Of a DNA stretch of 64,000 nucleotides, positions 46,870-56,070 are shown piece by piece. The position numbers were made by a program, and so were the translations under genes. Below the pieces are notes generated by a model. It did not search any database. It had not been told where the DNA came from and was given only the letters and a program-made list of their open reading frames with translations. How positions within the stretch are numbered: the stretch's first letter is position 1; each line of letters starts with the position of its first letter. This DNA is from Gallionella sp. (GTDB lineage: Bacteria; Pseudomonadota; Gammaproteobacteria; Burkholderiales; Gallionellaceae), in assembly GCA_028707275.1 (NCBI GenBank), contig JAQTUP010000004.1:204580-268579 (forward strand), in the 5' to 3' direction.

Positions 46870-48351
46870 TTACAACGCGGCCGCGATTTCCCTGAAACTG
46901 TTCAACCCGGCTTCAAGGTTTTCAATAATTTCCAGCGCCAGAATATCCGGTTCGGGCAGATTGTCCAGATCGGCCAGGCTCTTGTCCTTCAGCCAGAAGA
47001 TATCAAGACTGGTTTTGTCGCGCGCCATGATCTGCTCATAGCTGTATTTGCGCCAGCGGCCTTCCGGGTTCATCGCCTCGTTCCAGCCCTCCCGTCGCTC
47101 ATGCCGATTCAGCGGGCTGTAACAAGCGATAAATTCCTGCAAATCCTCGAAGCGCAGCGGCTTCTTTTTCAGCGTATGGTGAATATTGGTGCGGTAATCG
47201 AAAAACCAGATTTCCTTCGTCCACGGTTCACGGCTTGCCGCATGGTTGTCGAAGAACAACACATTCGCCTTCACGCCATTTGCATAAAAAATGCCGGTAG
47301 GCAGGCGCAATATGGTGTGCAAATCGGTGGTTTCCAGCAGCTTTTTGCGCACCGTCTCACCTGCACCGCCTTCAAACAAGACGTTGTCCGGCACCACCAC
47401 CGCCGCGCGTCCGGTGGTTTTCAGCATGCTGCGGATATGCTGCACAAAGTTGAGCTGTTTGTTGGAGGTAGTCGCCCAGAAATCCTGGCGATTGTAGGTC
47501 AAGTCGTCCTTCTCCTGTTCGCCTTCCTCGTTGGTGAAGCTCATCGCGCTCTTCTTGCCGAACGGCGGATTCGCCAGCACATAATCGAACGTTTTTGCCG
47601 AAGACGCGACCAGCGCATCATTCGGCGACACCATACTGATCCCGTCGATTTCGCCGATGTTGTGCAAAAACATATTCATCAACGCCATGCGCCGCGTGCC
47701 TGCCACGATCTCGTTGCCGAAAAATGTCTCATGCTTGAGAAACGCTTTCTGCGTCTTATCCAGCTTATGATTCTTCGGATCAACCAGATAATCGTAGGCT
47801 GCCAGAAAAAAACCACCCGTGCCGCAAGCCGGATCGGCAATAGTCTTGGACGGCTCGGGGCGCATACATTCAACCATCGCACGGATCAGCGCACGCGGTG
47901 TGAAGTATTGCCCCGCGCCCGACTTGGTATCCTCGGCGTTGCGTTCCAGCAAGCCTTCGTAGATGTCGCCCTTCACATCCGCGCCCATCGTCACCCATTG
48001 GGTCTCGTTCACCATATCAATTAAGCGATACAGCTTGGCCGGATCCTGGATTTTGTTCTGCGCCTTGGTGAAGATCGTGCCCAGCATGCCCGGCTTGTTG
48101 CCCAATTCGCGCAGCAGCGTCACGTAATGCACTTCCAGTTCCGCGCCGCGCTTTGCCTTCAGGCTTTGCCAGTCGTATTCGGTGGGGATGCCGACTTTTC
48201 TGCTATACGGCGGCTGGCTGTATTCATCCGCCATCTTCAGGAAGATCAGATAAGTGAGTTGCTCCAGATAGTCGCCATAACTCACGCCGTCATCGCGCAA
48301 CGTGGTACAGAAACTCCAGACTTTTGAAACGATAGATGCAGTTGCGTTCAT
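46870..48351 (-). CDS. hsdM: Type I restriction-modification system, methyltransferase subunit HsdM
   Basis: This 493-aa N6-adenine methyltransferase has an N-terminal HsdM helical domain (DYLEQLTYLIFLKMADEY), SAM motif DPACGTGGFF (173-182) and catalytic NPPF (261-264). It forms M2S with HsdS for methylation and M2S R2 with HsdR for cleavage. It is the last gene of the four-gene operon. GAAGG lies 6-7 nt before the ATG, and the stop of the BRO-like gene is 2 nt upstream. All catalytic motifs are intact. Confidence 0.95.
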   Translation of the reverse strand: MNATASIVSKVWSFCTTLRDDGVSYGDYLEQLTYLIFLKMADEYSQPPYSRKVGIPTEYDWQSLKAKRGAELEVHYVTLLRELGNKPGMLGTIFTKAQNKIQDPAKLYRLIDMVNETQWVTMGADVKGDIYEGLLERNAEDTKSGAGQYFTPRALIRAMVECMRPEPSKTIADPACGTGGFFLAAYDYLVDPKNHKLDKTQKAFLKHETFFGNEIVAGTRRMALMNMFLHNIGEIDGISMVSPNDALVASSAKTFDYVLANPPFGKKSAMSFTNEEGEQEKDDLTYNRQDFWATTSNKQLNFVQHIRSMLKTTGRAAVVVPDNVLFEGGAGETVRKKLLETTDLHTILRLPTGIFYANGVKANVLFFDNHAASREPWTKEIWFFDYRTNIHHTLKKKPLRFEDLQEFIACYSPLNRHERREGWNEAMNPEGRWRKYSYEQIMARDKTSLDIFWLKDKSLADLDNLPEPDILALEIIENLEAGLNSFREIAAAL

Positions 48352-48353
48352 GC

Positions 48354-49184
48354 TTAACCTTCAGTTAATTTCTTCTTAGTCGGGGGTAAATAATTTTCCG
48401 CCGAAACGACCCGCCTGCCTGTCTTGCCTTCCAGCTCAAGCCGCGCTTTTTTGGCAATCCCGCCGCCTGTTTTAGCCGCGTCCTCATTCTCATTCATGCC
48501 AGTGGCATCCATGCTCTCCGCGATTTGGCGAGTAGAAAGCTCCGCCAGCGCGGTAAAAATCAACTCCGCCTCGCTCATGTGATCGCGCAGGTTTTGCGAC
48601 TTCAGGCCCTTCATTGCCTTGTGCGCCTTCACGTCCACACCAGTCCACTCCTGATGAATAATATTGGTGAGAATCGCGTATTCCTCACCAGCCTTGATGT
48701 CGTGCTCTTTCCAGTAATCAGTCAGCTTGTTTCGCGTTTCCTGCCCGGTCATGCGTTGCTGTATCCACTTGTCGCTGCGCCCGTGCTTTTGCCAGGTTTC
48801 GCGGGCGCGATCCAGCGAACGTGCGGGGTCGGCCATCTCCTGCATCCGCTCATATCCCACCTTCGCCAGCCACAGCTTGATCGGCTCTGCCTTCGGACTG
48901 GGCACAGACTGCACCAGACGCAGCAGCGTTTCGGCAGTGGCGACATCGGTCAGGTAATTCTTGCCGTCTGCAGCAGGCAATTTCAGTCGGTGACAATTTG
49001 TCACCGACTCGCTACCTTCCTTGCCCAGCCGCTCTTTCATCTTGTTCCAATATTTGCGTGCTGTTTGATAATCAGGCTGTTGAGTCAACACCTGCACAAT
49101 ATCCACCACCGAAAACAGCCACGTCTCTGTAGTCTCGTCATACACGCGGCGGATTTGATGTTCTTCAAAAATGGCTGGCTGCAT
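48354..49184 (-). CDS. BRO-N domain protein inside the type I restriction operon (DinD/RhuM-like)
   Basis: This 276-aa protein has an N-terminal BRO/phage-antirepressor-type domain (~1-110: IRRVYDETTETWLFSVVDIVQVLT, NCHRLKLPAADGKNYLTDVATAETLLRLVQSVPSPKAEPIKLWLAKVGYERM). A C-terminal DinD-like region follows (NLRDHMSEAELIFTALAELSTRQIAE, GGGIAKKARLELEGKTGRRVVSAENYLPP). Genes of this kind recur within or beside hsd operons, but their role is not established; DNA binding or damage response is suggested by family. AAGGAGA 7 nt before the ATG and 2-nt gaps on each side show it is an integral operon member, not a later passenger outside it. Confidence 0.85.
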   Translation of the reverse strand: MQPAIFEEHQIRRVYDETTETWLFSVVDIVQVLTQQPDYQTARKYWNKMKERLGKEGSESVTNCHRLKLPAADGKNYLTDVATAETLLRLVQSVPSPKAEPIKLWLAKVGYERMQEMADPARSLDRARETWQKHGRSDKWIQQRMTGQETRNKLTDYWKEHDIKAGEEYAILTNIIHQEWTGVDVKAHKAMKGLKSQNLRDHMSEAELIFTALAELSTRQIAESMDATGMNENEDAAKTGGGIAKKARLELEGKTGRRVVSAENYLPPTKKKLTEG

Positions 49185-49186
49185 GG

Positions 49187-50743
49187 TCAGGTCTCCTTGG
49201 TCATGTGAATCTCCCCGCCACTACGTGACCTCCCCCCTTTGGCAAAGGGGGGTTGGGGGGATTTTGCACGTTCTGCCTTGATACGCGCCAACAAAGCAGA
49301 GGCAGATTCGTCGTGCGGGTCTTGCGGCACCAGCTGCCCCGAAAAGGCTTTTTTCAGAATCGACTGACGCAGCGCTTCAGATTGTTGCAGTGAGGTGGTG
49401 ATGGTTAGTTCGAGTTGGTCGACTTCGGAAAGTCTTGCAGCAAGACTTTCAATAACGGCATCTGCTTCAACTACTGAGCAGATGGGGACAGTTATGGATC
49501 GGATTCTTTCCTGTCCAATGTTACGCATCGACTCTTGATTACCAGTCGATAGCAACATGATCTGTTTGCGCCCAATTCGGCTGCCAAGATACTGTAGGAA
49601 ATATTCCTGAGAGAACCCATCAAACCTGATGCGAAGCGTTTTATCGCTCAGCATGATTTTTTTTGTTACCTTCCTTGCAATAACGCAAGCACCTACGAGA
49701 TCAATTGTGTTGGCTCGGCTTAAAATGAAATCACCACTTTGAATTAAATAGGCTTCGTTTTCTTTTGAGGAATCAGTGCAGGTCTTACTTTCTGATTCAT
49801 CATATTCGCCCCACGTCACCGCGCTCACTTTCGCCACCCCGATTTCATTGGCACGTGGCTCACGCTCGTCACACTTAAAACTTTTCCCCGCATCAATTGA
49901 ATCAATGAAGTTGCCCAATTTGCACCACCCCCATCCCTCCGGCAGTTCGGGCAATTCGGCCCGTTCTTCGGCGGTTAGTGGGGGCAGATATTTCGGGGCT
50001 TTGGGTTTCGTGCCGCCGTTGACTTGCCAGTCGGCGAGTTGTTGCTGGTAGCGCGCTGCGCGCTCCTGCTGGATACGCTTTAGCAAGGCATCGGCGGTTT
50101 CGAGTTTGTCCTGATTCTCCGCGCGCCACTGTGCGGTCAGCTTGCCCTCGAAGGCGTGCTTCAACTGCGCCTGACGGTAAACCTTGAGCTGTACCTGCGC
50201 GGTCTTCAGGTTTTCGATGCCCTTGTCCAGCTCTGAAAACAGCTCCTCGATTTTGGCAACGATACGGTGTTGTTCGCATAATGGCGGCAAGTTAATCGGC
50301 CATTCTTTGATGACGCCTTGTGAAAGATTTGGTTGCGCTCCACCTTTGCCTGCTTTGATCAGGCTCCGTCTTTCAGATAATAGGTAGTAGTAAAGAAATT
50401 CGTTGTTGATGGCGTCCGTTGGAATGCCAACGGCGCAAGCCTGATTGGTTGAAGCTTCAATTCCAAAAATCGAAAGTTTTCCAATAGTTGCCCCATACAT
50501 GGCGACTCCGACAGACCCTTTGGGGAAAATCTTAGCACTGGAATTTTTCAGAGCCTCTTCAGAAATATGTTCTTCTGTTTCCCGAAGATATTTACCTTCC
50601 AACTCACCTGTTTTAACCCAAGGAATTGTCCCTTGAAAATATTTTTCTATATTTCGTGAAGGCGTACCACCGGACCCCCAAGAGGCAATTTTCTCAAGTG
50701 ACGTACGACACCAACCTTTAGGAATACCTGAAACATCACTCAT
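49187..50743 (-). CDS. hsdS: Type I restriction-modification system, specificity subunit HsdS
   Basis: This 518-aa protein has two target-recognition domains. TRD1 (~8-150) begins IPKGWCRTSLEKIASWGSGG; TRD2 (~260-430) begins LPEGWGWCKLGNF. They are separated by conserved helical spacers (LPPLCEQHRIVAKIEELFSELDKGI; QSEALRQSILKKAFSGQLV). The TRD DNA is visibly more AT-rich than flanking genes, as is usual where TRDs are exchanged. ATG 50743 overlaps the hsdR stop (TGATG). The last ~20 residues after ARIKAERA (SPQPPFAKGG...) are encoded by a dispersed palindromic element. The recognised sequence cannot be read from this. Confidence 0.93.
   Translation of the reverse strand: MSDVSGIPKGWCRTSLEKIASWGSGGTPSRNIEKYFQGTIPWVKTGELEGKYLRETEEHISEEALKNSSAKIFPKGSVGVAMYGATIGKLSIFGIEASTNQACAVGIPTDAINNEFLYYYLLSERRSLIKAGKGGAQPNLSQGVIKEWPINLPPLCEQHRIVAKIEELFSELDKGIENLKTAQVQLKVYRQAQLKHAFEGKLTAQWRAENQDKLETADALLKRIQQERAARYQQQLADWQVNGGTKPKAPKYLPPLTAEERAELPELPEGWGWCKLGNFIDSIDAGKSFKCDEREPRANEIGVAKVSAVTWGEYDESESKTCTDSSKENEAYLIQSGDFILSRANTIDLVGACVIARKVTKKIMLSDKTLRIRFDGFSQEYFLQYLGSRIGRKQIMLLSTGNQESMRNIGQERIRSITVPICSVVEADAVIESLAARLSEVDQLELTITTSLQQSEALRQSILKKAFSGQLVPQDPHDESASALLARIKAERAKSPQPPFAKGGRSRSGGEIHMTKET
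49221..49265. repeat. Palindromic C/G-rich element forming the 3' end of hsdS
   Basis: CCCCCCTTTGGCAAAGGGGGG is flanked by GTTGGGGGGATTT. It is a short dispersed palindrome related in layout to the pair at 62905-63005. It encodes the PPFAKGG tail of HsdS, so it inserted in frame or replaced the natural end. Confidence 0.65.
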
Positions 50744-53526
50744 CACGCAACCAGCACTTCATTCAGTTCATCCAACAGCGGATCCATCTTTGCACCGAAC
50801 AGTTGATACATTTTGCCTAAGCCGCCCTGGCTATCGAAGGGCGACATTTCAAGATCGTCGCGGTCGATGTGGAAGGAGTTGGCGACATGGTCGCGGATCA
50901 TCTGTAGCCAGTTCATTTGTTCCTTATTGAATTTTTCGCCGCCGCCGGAATGATGTTTCATCACCCAGTTCTGGAAGTTGCGGCGCACGGTGTCGTCGAA
51001 AGCTGAAAGTTTGTCATCCATGCCGCATACGCGCCGGATCAGAGCGACCAACGCGGTCAATTCGCTGACAGGCTGCGCGCCTTGATAGTCATCCAGCTGG
51101 CGATAAGCTTGCCAGACGCGTAACGGCGCGAGTTTGGGTTGGTCGGCGCGGAGTTTGTCCAGCACCTGACGGATCAGCTCGAAGTTGAGTTCGCGCCTGC
51201 GATAAGGCTGACTGAAAAAGATAGTGAGGGCGGCAATGCTGTCCTGATGGGTTTTCAGGTATTCGGCAAATTCATCGGTCAGCGCCTGCGCATTGCCGAC
51301 GGCATTCTTGTCCCATTCGGCGCGCAAAAGCATATCGATATTTTCATGGTCGATGGTCTGTTCCTTGTCGCGGCGAATGGTATCGATAAGCTCAATCAGT
51401 TCACCATTCAACAGGCTGGCGACTTCCGCTACCAACTGCTCCTGCGCCTGAACTCGCTTGTCATCGCCGGGGTCGGTGCCGACAGGCTGGTCGGCCAATT
51501 GCAATGCGCGCGCTTCGATATTGTCCGCGTCGATCGCACCAAACAATTTCCCGACCAGCTGGTTGAGTTCCAGTCCACCCGTGGCATCGCGAATGTGGCG
51601 CAGATCGTCCGTGTCAAGTTGCTTATTCAAGCGCGCCAAGCGTCCGGCCAGCGATGACACGGTATCTTCATCGGTCACCCCCATCATCACCTGCATCGCC
51701 AGGTCTTTGAGCGACACGCCGGGTTTGGTGATCAGCGGCTGGCTGGCGGTCTTCAGCGATTTGGTGACGCCGATGGCATCGACGATCACATAGTGGGTCT
51801 TTGCACTGACGGCGGAGGGGGTGACTTTTCTTAGCTCATCCATATCCAGCGTGCGCGTACCGCGACCTTTCATCTGCTCGAAGTAGTTACGGCTTTTCAC
51901 ATCGCGCATAAACAGCAGACATTCCAGCGGCTTCACGTCCGTGCCGGTAGCGATCATGTCCACGGTAACGGCGATGCGCGGGTAATAGGCATTGCGGAAA
52001 TCCGCCAGCACCGACTTTGGGTCTTCCTCGATCTTGTAGGTGAGCTTCTTGCAGAAGGCATTACCCTCACCGAATTCCTCGCGCACGGTCTGGATGATGT
52101 CGTCGGCGTGGCTGTCGGTCTTGGCGAAGATCAGCGTCTTGGGCACCTCAAGGCGTCCGGGGAATATCTCCGGCAGCTTGTCGCGGAAGGCGCGAATCAC
52201 GGTACGGATTTGATCGGGGTTTACGATATTGCGATCCAACTGATTGGCTGAATAAGCTTCGTCCTCGTCCTGCTGTTCCCAACGCTTCTTGCGCGTGAGT
52301 TTTTCGCGCCGCTCGACTTGCTGCTGCGCATTGATCTGTGCGCCCTGCCGGGTGATTTGCGTTTCGATCACATAGATTTCATTGCCGACATTCACGCCAT
52401 CGGCCACGGCTTTTTCGTGGCTGTAGTCGCTGACCACGTTCTTCTTAAAGAAACCGTAAGTGCGATTATCCGGCGTGGCGGTGAGCCCGATCAGGCTGGC
52501 ATCGAAATAGTCGATCACCTGTTGCCACAGGTTGTAGATGGAGCGGTGGCATTCATCGATATAGATGAAGTCGAAAAATTCCGGCGGGACTTTTTCGTTA
52601 TACACCACCGGCATCGGCGTTTTGGCCTGAGTCAGTTCCGCCGGGTTGATTTCTTCGGTCGCGTCATCCAGTTCCTTATCTTTCAGGATGGCATACAGGC
52701 GCTGGATGGTGCTGATGCACACCTGGCTGTCCTTCGGAACAAACGACGATTTGAGGCGCTGCACGTTATACAGCTCGGTGAACTTACGGTTATCGTCGAT
52801 GGGCACATAGGACATCATTTCCTGCTCGGCCTGTTCGCCGAGATTTTTGGTGTCCACCAGAAACAGGATGCGTTTGCCGCGTGCATGTTTGAGCAGGCGA
52901 TAAATCGAGGTGATCGCCGTGTAAGTCTTGCCCGCGCCGGTCGCCATCTGGATCAGCGCGCGCGGACGGTCAGCCTTGAACGATTCTTCCAGCTTGGTGA
53001 TTGCGTTTTCCTGGCAATCGCGCAGACGTAGTTCTTTGGCTGGAAGGTTATTCGGATTGAGTTCGGGTATGTGCTGCAAACGCTCCCGTAGTGAATCACT
53101 TTGAGCCTGCCATTCCCTGAGCGTTTCGGGACGGTGAAAGCTGAAAACCTCGCGCGAACGCGGCCTGGGGTCGCGACCATCGGTAAAGCGGGTAATGATG
53201 CCGGTGCTCTCATACAGGAACGGCAAAGGTTCCTTGTTATTGACCCACTTCAATTTAGCTGCGGCATACCCCTCGGTCTGCGCTTCCACTTCAGTGATTT
53301 TATGCCCTAAATCTGCTTTCTTGGCTTCAACAATCCCCAGCGCTTTTTTATCCACAAACAACGCATAATCCGCTGGACCGACATCGGTCTGGTATTCGCG
53401 AACAGCGATACCTAAGCCGACACTCAGATCAATTTTTTTGGCGGATTGAACCTGCCATCCTGCCTGCACAAGCTGTGCATCAATGGCGTCGCGGGCTTTT
53501 TGTTCAGGGTTCTGATTTTCAGTCAC
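50743..53526 (-). CDS. hsdR: Type I restriction-modification system, endonuclease/translocase subunit HsdR
   Basis: This is a 927-aa motor-nuclease. The N-terminal PD-(D/E)xK nuclease has Asp53 and Glu67-Ala-Lys69 (GPADYALFVDKKALGIVEAKK region). The SF2 translocase has Walker A MATGAGKT (194-201), the DECH box (FIYIDECHRSIYN), VSxLTATPDN-like GLTATPDN, and motif VI-like MKGRGTRT. The C-terminal helical region probably docks the M2S core. It is the first gene of the restriction operon and starts 18 nt after the metW stop, so it may be transcribed from the metX promoter. All key motifs are present. Confidence 0.95.
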   Translation of the reverse strand: MTENQNPEQKARDAIDAQLVQAGWQVQSAKKIDLSVGLGIAVREYQTDVGPADYALFVDKKALGIVEAKKADLGHKITEVEAQTEGYAAAKLKWVNNKEPLPFLYESTGIITRFTDGRDPRPRSREVFSFHRPETLREWQAQSDSLRERLQHIPELNPNNLPAKELRLRDCQENAITKLEESFKADRPRALIQMATGAGKTYTAITSIYRLLKHARGKRILFLVDTKNLGEQAEQEMMSYVPIDDNRKFTELYNVQRLKSSFVPKDSQVCISTIQRLYAILKDKELDDATEEINPAELTQAKTPMPVVYNEKVPPEFFDFIYIDECHRSIYNLWQQVIDYFDASLIGLTATPDNRTYGFFKKNVVSDYSHEKAVADGVNVGNEIYVIETQITRQGAQINAQQQVERREKLTRKKRWEQQDEDEAYSANQLDRNIVNPDQIRTVIRAFRDKLPEIFPGRLEVPKTLIFAKTDSHADDIIQTVREEFGEGNAFCKKLTYKIEEDPKSVLADFRNAYYPRIAVTVDMIATGTDVKPLECLLFMRDVKSRNYFEQMKGRGTRTLDMDELRKVTPSAVSAKTHYVIVDAIGVTKSLKTASQPLITKPGVSLKDLAMQVMMGVTDEDTVSSLAGRLARLNKQLDTDDLRHIRDATGGLELNQLVGKLFGAIDADNIEARALQLADQPVGTDPGDDKRVQAQEQLVAEVASLLNGELIELIDTIRRDKEQTIDHENIDMLLRAEWDKNAVGNAQALTDEFAEYLKTHQDSIAALTIFFSQPYRRRELNFELIRQVLDKLRADQPKLAPLRVWQAYRQLDDYQGAQPVSELTALVALIRRVCGMDDKLSAFDDTVRRNFQNWVMKHHSGGGEKFNKEQMNWLQMIRDHVANSFHIDRDDLEMSPFDSQGGLGKMYQLFGAKMDPLLDELNEVLVA

Positions 53527-53544
53527 ACCGCGCCCATTTTCATC

Positions 53545-54150
53545 TCATATTCCGCGCTGGAAGCGGTACACCGCTGTGCTGCCGAGCAAGTTGGGCAGCA
53601 GGCTCACTTCCTGCCCCCCTGTCATCACGCTGCGCGCGGTCACGCTGACGCAGTAAGACCTGCAAAAACTCTCGAAGTCATGCAGCGTACAAAGATGCAC
53701 GTTAGGCGTGTCGTACCACTGATAGGGCAATTCGGCTGACACCGGCATGTGTCCTGACAACACGTTGAGGCGGCTCTTCCAGTAGCCAAAGTTGGGGAAG
53801 CTGACGATCCCCTCGCGGCCTACGCGCAACATCTCCTGTATCAGCGGCTCGGTATGGCGTGTCGCCTGTAAGGTCTGCGAGAGGATGACAAAGTCGAACG
53901 CGTTGTCCTCGAAATCGGAAAGCCCCGCTTCCAGATCGTTCTGAATCACGTTCACGCCGTTGGCGATGCACGAGACGATGTCCATATCGCTGATTTCCAC
54001 GCCATAGCCGCGCACGCCGCGAGTCTCCTTGAGATAACGCAACAGGCTGCCATCCCCGCACCCCAGATCCAGCACGGAGGCGCCCTTGGGTATCCAGGCG
54101 GCGATCGCCGCAAAATCCGGGCGCTCTGCGGCAAGTGTATCAATGCTCAT
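53545..54150 (-). CDS. metW: Methionine biosynthesis protein MetW
   Basis: This 201-aa class I SAM-methyltransferase-like protein has the glycine motif [57 protein letters not shown], and [12 protein letters not shown]. In Proteobacteria MetW works with MetX in homoserine acylation or its activation. Its ATG overlaps the metX stop by 4 nt (ATGA). Length and gene order are standard. Confidence 0.95.
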   Translation of the reverse strand: MSIDTLAAERPDFAAIAAWIPKGASVLDLGCGDGSLLRYLKETRGVRGYGVEISDMDIVSCIANGVNVIQNDLEAGLSDFEDNAFDFVILSQTLQATRHTEPLIQEMLRVGREGIVSFPNFGYWKSRLNVLSGHMPVSAELPYQWYDTPNVHLCTLHDFESFCRSYCVSVTARSVMTGGQEVSLLPNLLGSTAVYRFQRGI

Positions 54151-55268
54151 ACTGACACCCCGTTCAAATAACTGCGCACCACATCGAAATAATGCGGATG
54201 CTCCATCAGGAATGAATCGTGACCGTGCGTGGAGGTGATCTCCGCATAGCTCACGTTGCGGCGGTTATGCAGCAGCGGGCGGATGATTTCACGCGAGCGC
54301 TGCGGCGAAAAGCGCCAGTCTGTGGTGAACGAAATCACCAGAAAATCAGCCTTCGCACGCGCGAAACCGCGATTCATGTCGCCGCCAAAATCACCGGAAG
54401 GATCAAAGTAATCCAGCGCCTTGGTCATCAGCAAGTAGGTGTTGGCGTCAAAGTAGGCGGCAAACTTATCCCCCTGATAACGCAGATAGGACTCGATCTG
54501 AAACTCCACGTCGTAGCCGTAGTTATACTGTTCGGTGCGCAACTTGCGGCCAAATTTGTCGGCCATCGCATCGTCCGACAGGTAGGTGATGTGGCCTAAC
54601 ATGCGCGCCAGGCGCAAGCCGCGCGTGGGCACCACGCCGTGCTGATAAAAATCACCGCCGTGAAAATCAGGATCGGTCAGAATGGCATTGCGCGCCACGT
54701 CATTGAAGGCGATATTTTGCGCGGTCAGGCGCGGAGCACTGGCAATCGCCAGCACATGACGCACCCTGTCCGGCCAGGCCAATGACCACTGCAAGGCCTG
54801 CATGCCGCCCAGACTGCCGCCGATCACGGCGGCAAAACAGGCAATTCCCAGCCGGTCGGCCAGACGCGCCTGGGACTCGACCCAGTCCTCCACCGTAATG
54901 ACCGGAAAGCTTGCGCCATAAGGCTTTCCGGTTTCAGGGCTGATCGTGGAAGGCCCGGTCGAGCCGTGACAGCCGCCCAGGTTGTTCAGGCCCACCACAA
55001 AATATTTGTCGGTATCTATCGGTTTGCCTGGCCCTACCATGTTGTCCCACCAGCCGAGATTCTTCGGCTCGTCCGCGTAGACGCCTGCAACATGGTGGTG
55101 ACCTGACAGGGCATGGCAGATCAAAATGGCGTTGGACTTATCGGCGTTTAGCGTACCGTAGGTCTCATACACCAGTTCGTAATGCGATAACACCGCGCCG
55201 CTGCGAAAGACCAGCGGGGTGTCGAATATGGCGCGTTGCGCCGTGACTATACCTACAGAATTACCCAA
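54147..55268 (-). CDS. metX: Homoserine O-acyltransferase MetX
   Basis: This alpha/beta-hydrolase-fold enzyme of ~373 aa acylates homoserine for methionine synthesis. Motifs are [29 protein letters not shown], the nucleophile elbow [14 protein letters not shown] (Ser), [17 protein letters not shown] and [17 protein letters not shown] (catalytic Asp/His region). The start is uncertain. The family N-terminus corresponds to SVGIVTAQ, and the nearest standard codon is TTG 55268, with GGAGC just upstream. The frame stays open a further 32 codons to a TTG at 55364, but that stretch contains an intrinsic-terminator hairpin and looks like a leader. Confidence 0.9.
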   Translation of the reverse strand: MGNSVGIVTAQRAIFDTPLVFRSGAVLSHYELVYETYGTLNADKSNAILICHALSGHHHVAGVYADEPKNLGWWDNMVGPGKPIDTDKYFVVGLNNLGGCHGSTGPSTISPETGKPYGASFPVITVEDWVESQARLADRLGIACFAAVIGGSLGGMQALQWSLAWPDRVRHVLAIASAPRLTAQNIAFNDVARNAILTDPDFHGGDFYQHGVVPTRGLRLARMLGHITYLSDDAMADKFGRKLRTEQYNYGYDVEFQIESYLRYQGDKFAAYFDANTYLLMTKALDYFDPSGDFGGDMNRGFARAKADFLVISFTTDWRFSPQRSREIIRPLLHNRRNVSYAEITSTHGHDSFLMEHPHYFDVVRSYLNGVSV

Positions 55269-55277
55269 AGCAGCTCC

Positions 55278-55438
55278 AAAATAAAACCCGTTTAGCTTAG
55301 CCAAAACGGGTCTCCTCGCTTTAGCTGGTATGTTTGAGCGCCTGTTGAAATCATGGGTTTTCAACGAACGCCTGTGCCCCGCAAGCTGATGTCAAATCGG
55401 CACGGCGTAAGTTTGTGCGTTTTGGCACAGGATGTCAA
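55278..55438 (-). promoter_or_regulatory. Structured metX leader ending in an intrinsic terminator
   Basis: On the minus strand: TTGACA (55433-55438), hairpin TGTGC/GCACA (55415-55430), a long stem ACGCC-G-TGCC / GGCA-CA-GGCGT (55372-55412), hairpin TTGAAA/TTTCAA (55345-55364), then ACCCGTTT/AAACGGGT (55286-55311) with TTTATTTT. This is the layout of a transcription-attenuation leader, just before the likely MetX start. It does not match SAM-I or SAH riboswitch cores that I can recall. Whether it binds a ligand is unknown. Confidence 0.5.
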
Positions 55439-55501
55439 TTTAAGCCCGGTACAAACAGCTTGCCCGCACACCCTGTCAGGCTGATTTTCTGGAGTTTCGG
55501 G

Positions 55502-55966
55502 CTATTTTGCTCTCAGCGCGCACCCCTCGAACGAGATCCCCGCCCAGCCTGTCACCATGAAATTGCGGATATTCTGATGATCGGTTCCCTGAGGGTGTTT
55601 GAGGACGTCATCCCGGTAATACGCGCCGAAGCAGTTCAACGTTTGTTGCTGTGACAGGCCGTGCAGTTGCGCGAAGGAGAATATCTTGCACGAACCGGAA
55701 TTCGTCCCCGCCTCGCTCCGTAAATTGCCATTTACGAACGCAGTCGGCGTGAAGTCATACAGCGATTCGATTAAACCCACCGTATCGTTGAAAGCAATCG
55801 TCTCGGGCGCGTCACTAATATGAAATTCGCGTAGCGATTCGTTCGTTTCCTCGCCCTCTTGAGGGAGAGGATTGAGGAGAGGGGAACGGGCGCGGCGATT
55901 TTCTATCATTTGGGGTGACATCGCTGCTGCGCCCGTCAGGCGTTGCAAAAAGTTGTTCAATTCCAT
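55502..55966 (-). CDS. HopJ-family protein with an inserted repeat-derived segment
   Basis: This 154-aa protein belongs to the HopJ family (usual length ~110): MELNNFLQRL, APETIAFNDTVGLIESLYDFTPTAF, NSGSCKIFSFAQLHGLSQQQTLNCFGAYYRDDVL, TDHQNIRNFMVTGW. The family name comes from a Pseudomonas effector, but most members are housekeeping proteins of unknown function, and nothing here suggests secretion. Between FLQRL and APETI lie ~42 extra residues (positions 11-52), a multiple of three in DNA. They contain PLLNPLPQEGEE, encoded by a dispersed palindromic element with a second copy at 61112-61198. AAGGA 7 nt before the ATG supports the start. Confidence 0.88.
   Translation of the reverse strand: MELNNFLQRLTGAAAMSPQMIENRRARSPLLNPLPQEGEETNESLREFHISDAPETIAFNDTVGLIESLYDFTPTAFVNGNLRSEAGTNSGSCKIFSFAQLHGLSQQQTLNCFGAYYRDDVLKHPQGTDHQNIRNFMVTGWAGISFEGCALRAK
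55822..55908. repeat. Dispersed palindromic element inserted in hopJ (copy A)
   Basis: This ~87-bp block has a conserved flank (AAATTCGCGTAGCGATTCGTT), a palindromic core (CCTC-TTGA-GGGAG type) and a tail (AGAGGGGAACGGGCGCGG). It aligns along its whole length with 61112-61198. Here it sits inside a coding sequence and stays in frame. Confidence 0.75.
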
Positions 55967-55986
55967 ATATATTTCCTTAGACTGCT

Positions 55987-56063
55987 GGCTATTGGCTATT
56001 GGCTATTGGCTACCGGCTACCGGCTACCGGCTACCGGCTACCGGCTACCGGCTACCGGCTACC
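55987..56063. repeat. 7-bp tandem repeat array (GGCTATT x3, GGCTACC x8)
   Basis: Eleven consecutive 7-bp units lie between the ptsI stop (56071) and the hopJ ribosome-binding site. The block change from ATT to ACC endings within an unbroken register suggests expansion by slippage after a point change. Confidence 0.95.
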
Positions 56064-56070
56064 GGCTGTA

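Noticed and set aside
55278..55440. SAM-II or SAH riboswitch upstream of metX
   Set aside because: Partial resemblances (AGCTAAA, GCGAGGAG) occur, but the required pairing partners of these aptamers are not found.
55502..55966. Type III secretion effector
   Set aside because: The HopJ name is historical. The gene sits among housekeeping genes, and no secretion system or secretion signal is visible.
55987..56063. CRISPR array
   Set aside because: The units are 7 bp with no spacers, and no cas genes are present. It is a simple tandem repeat.
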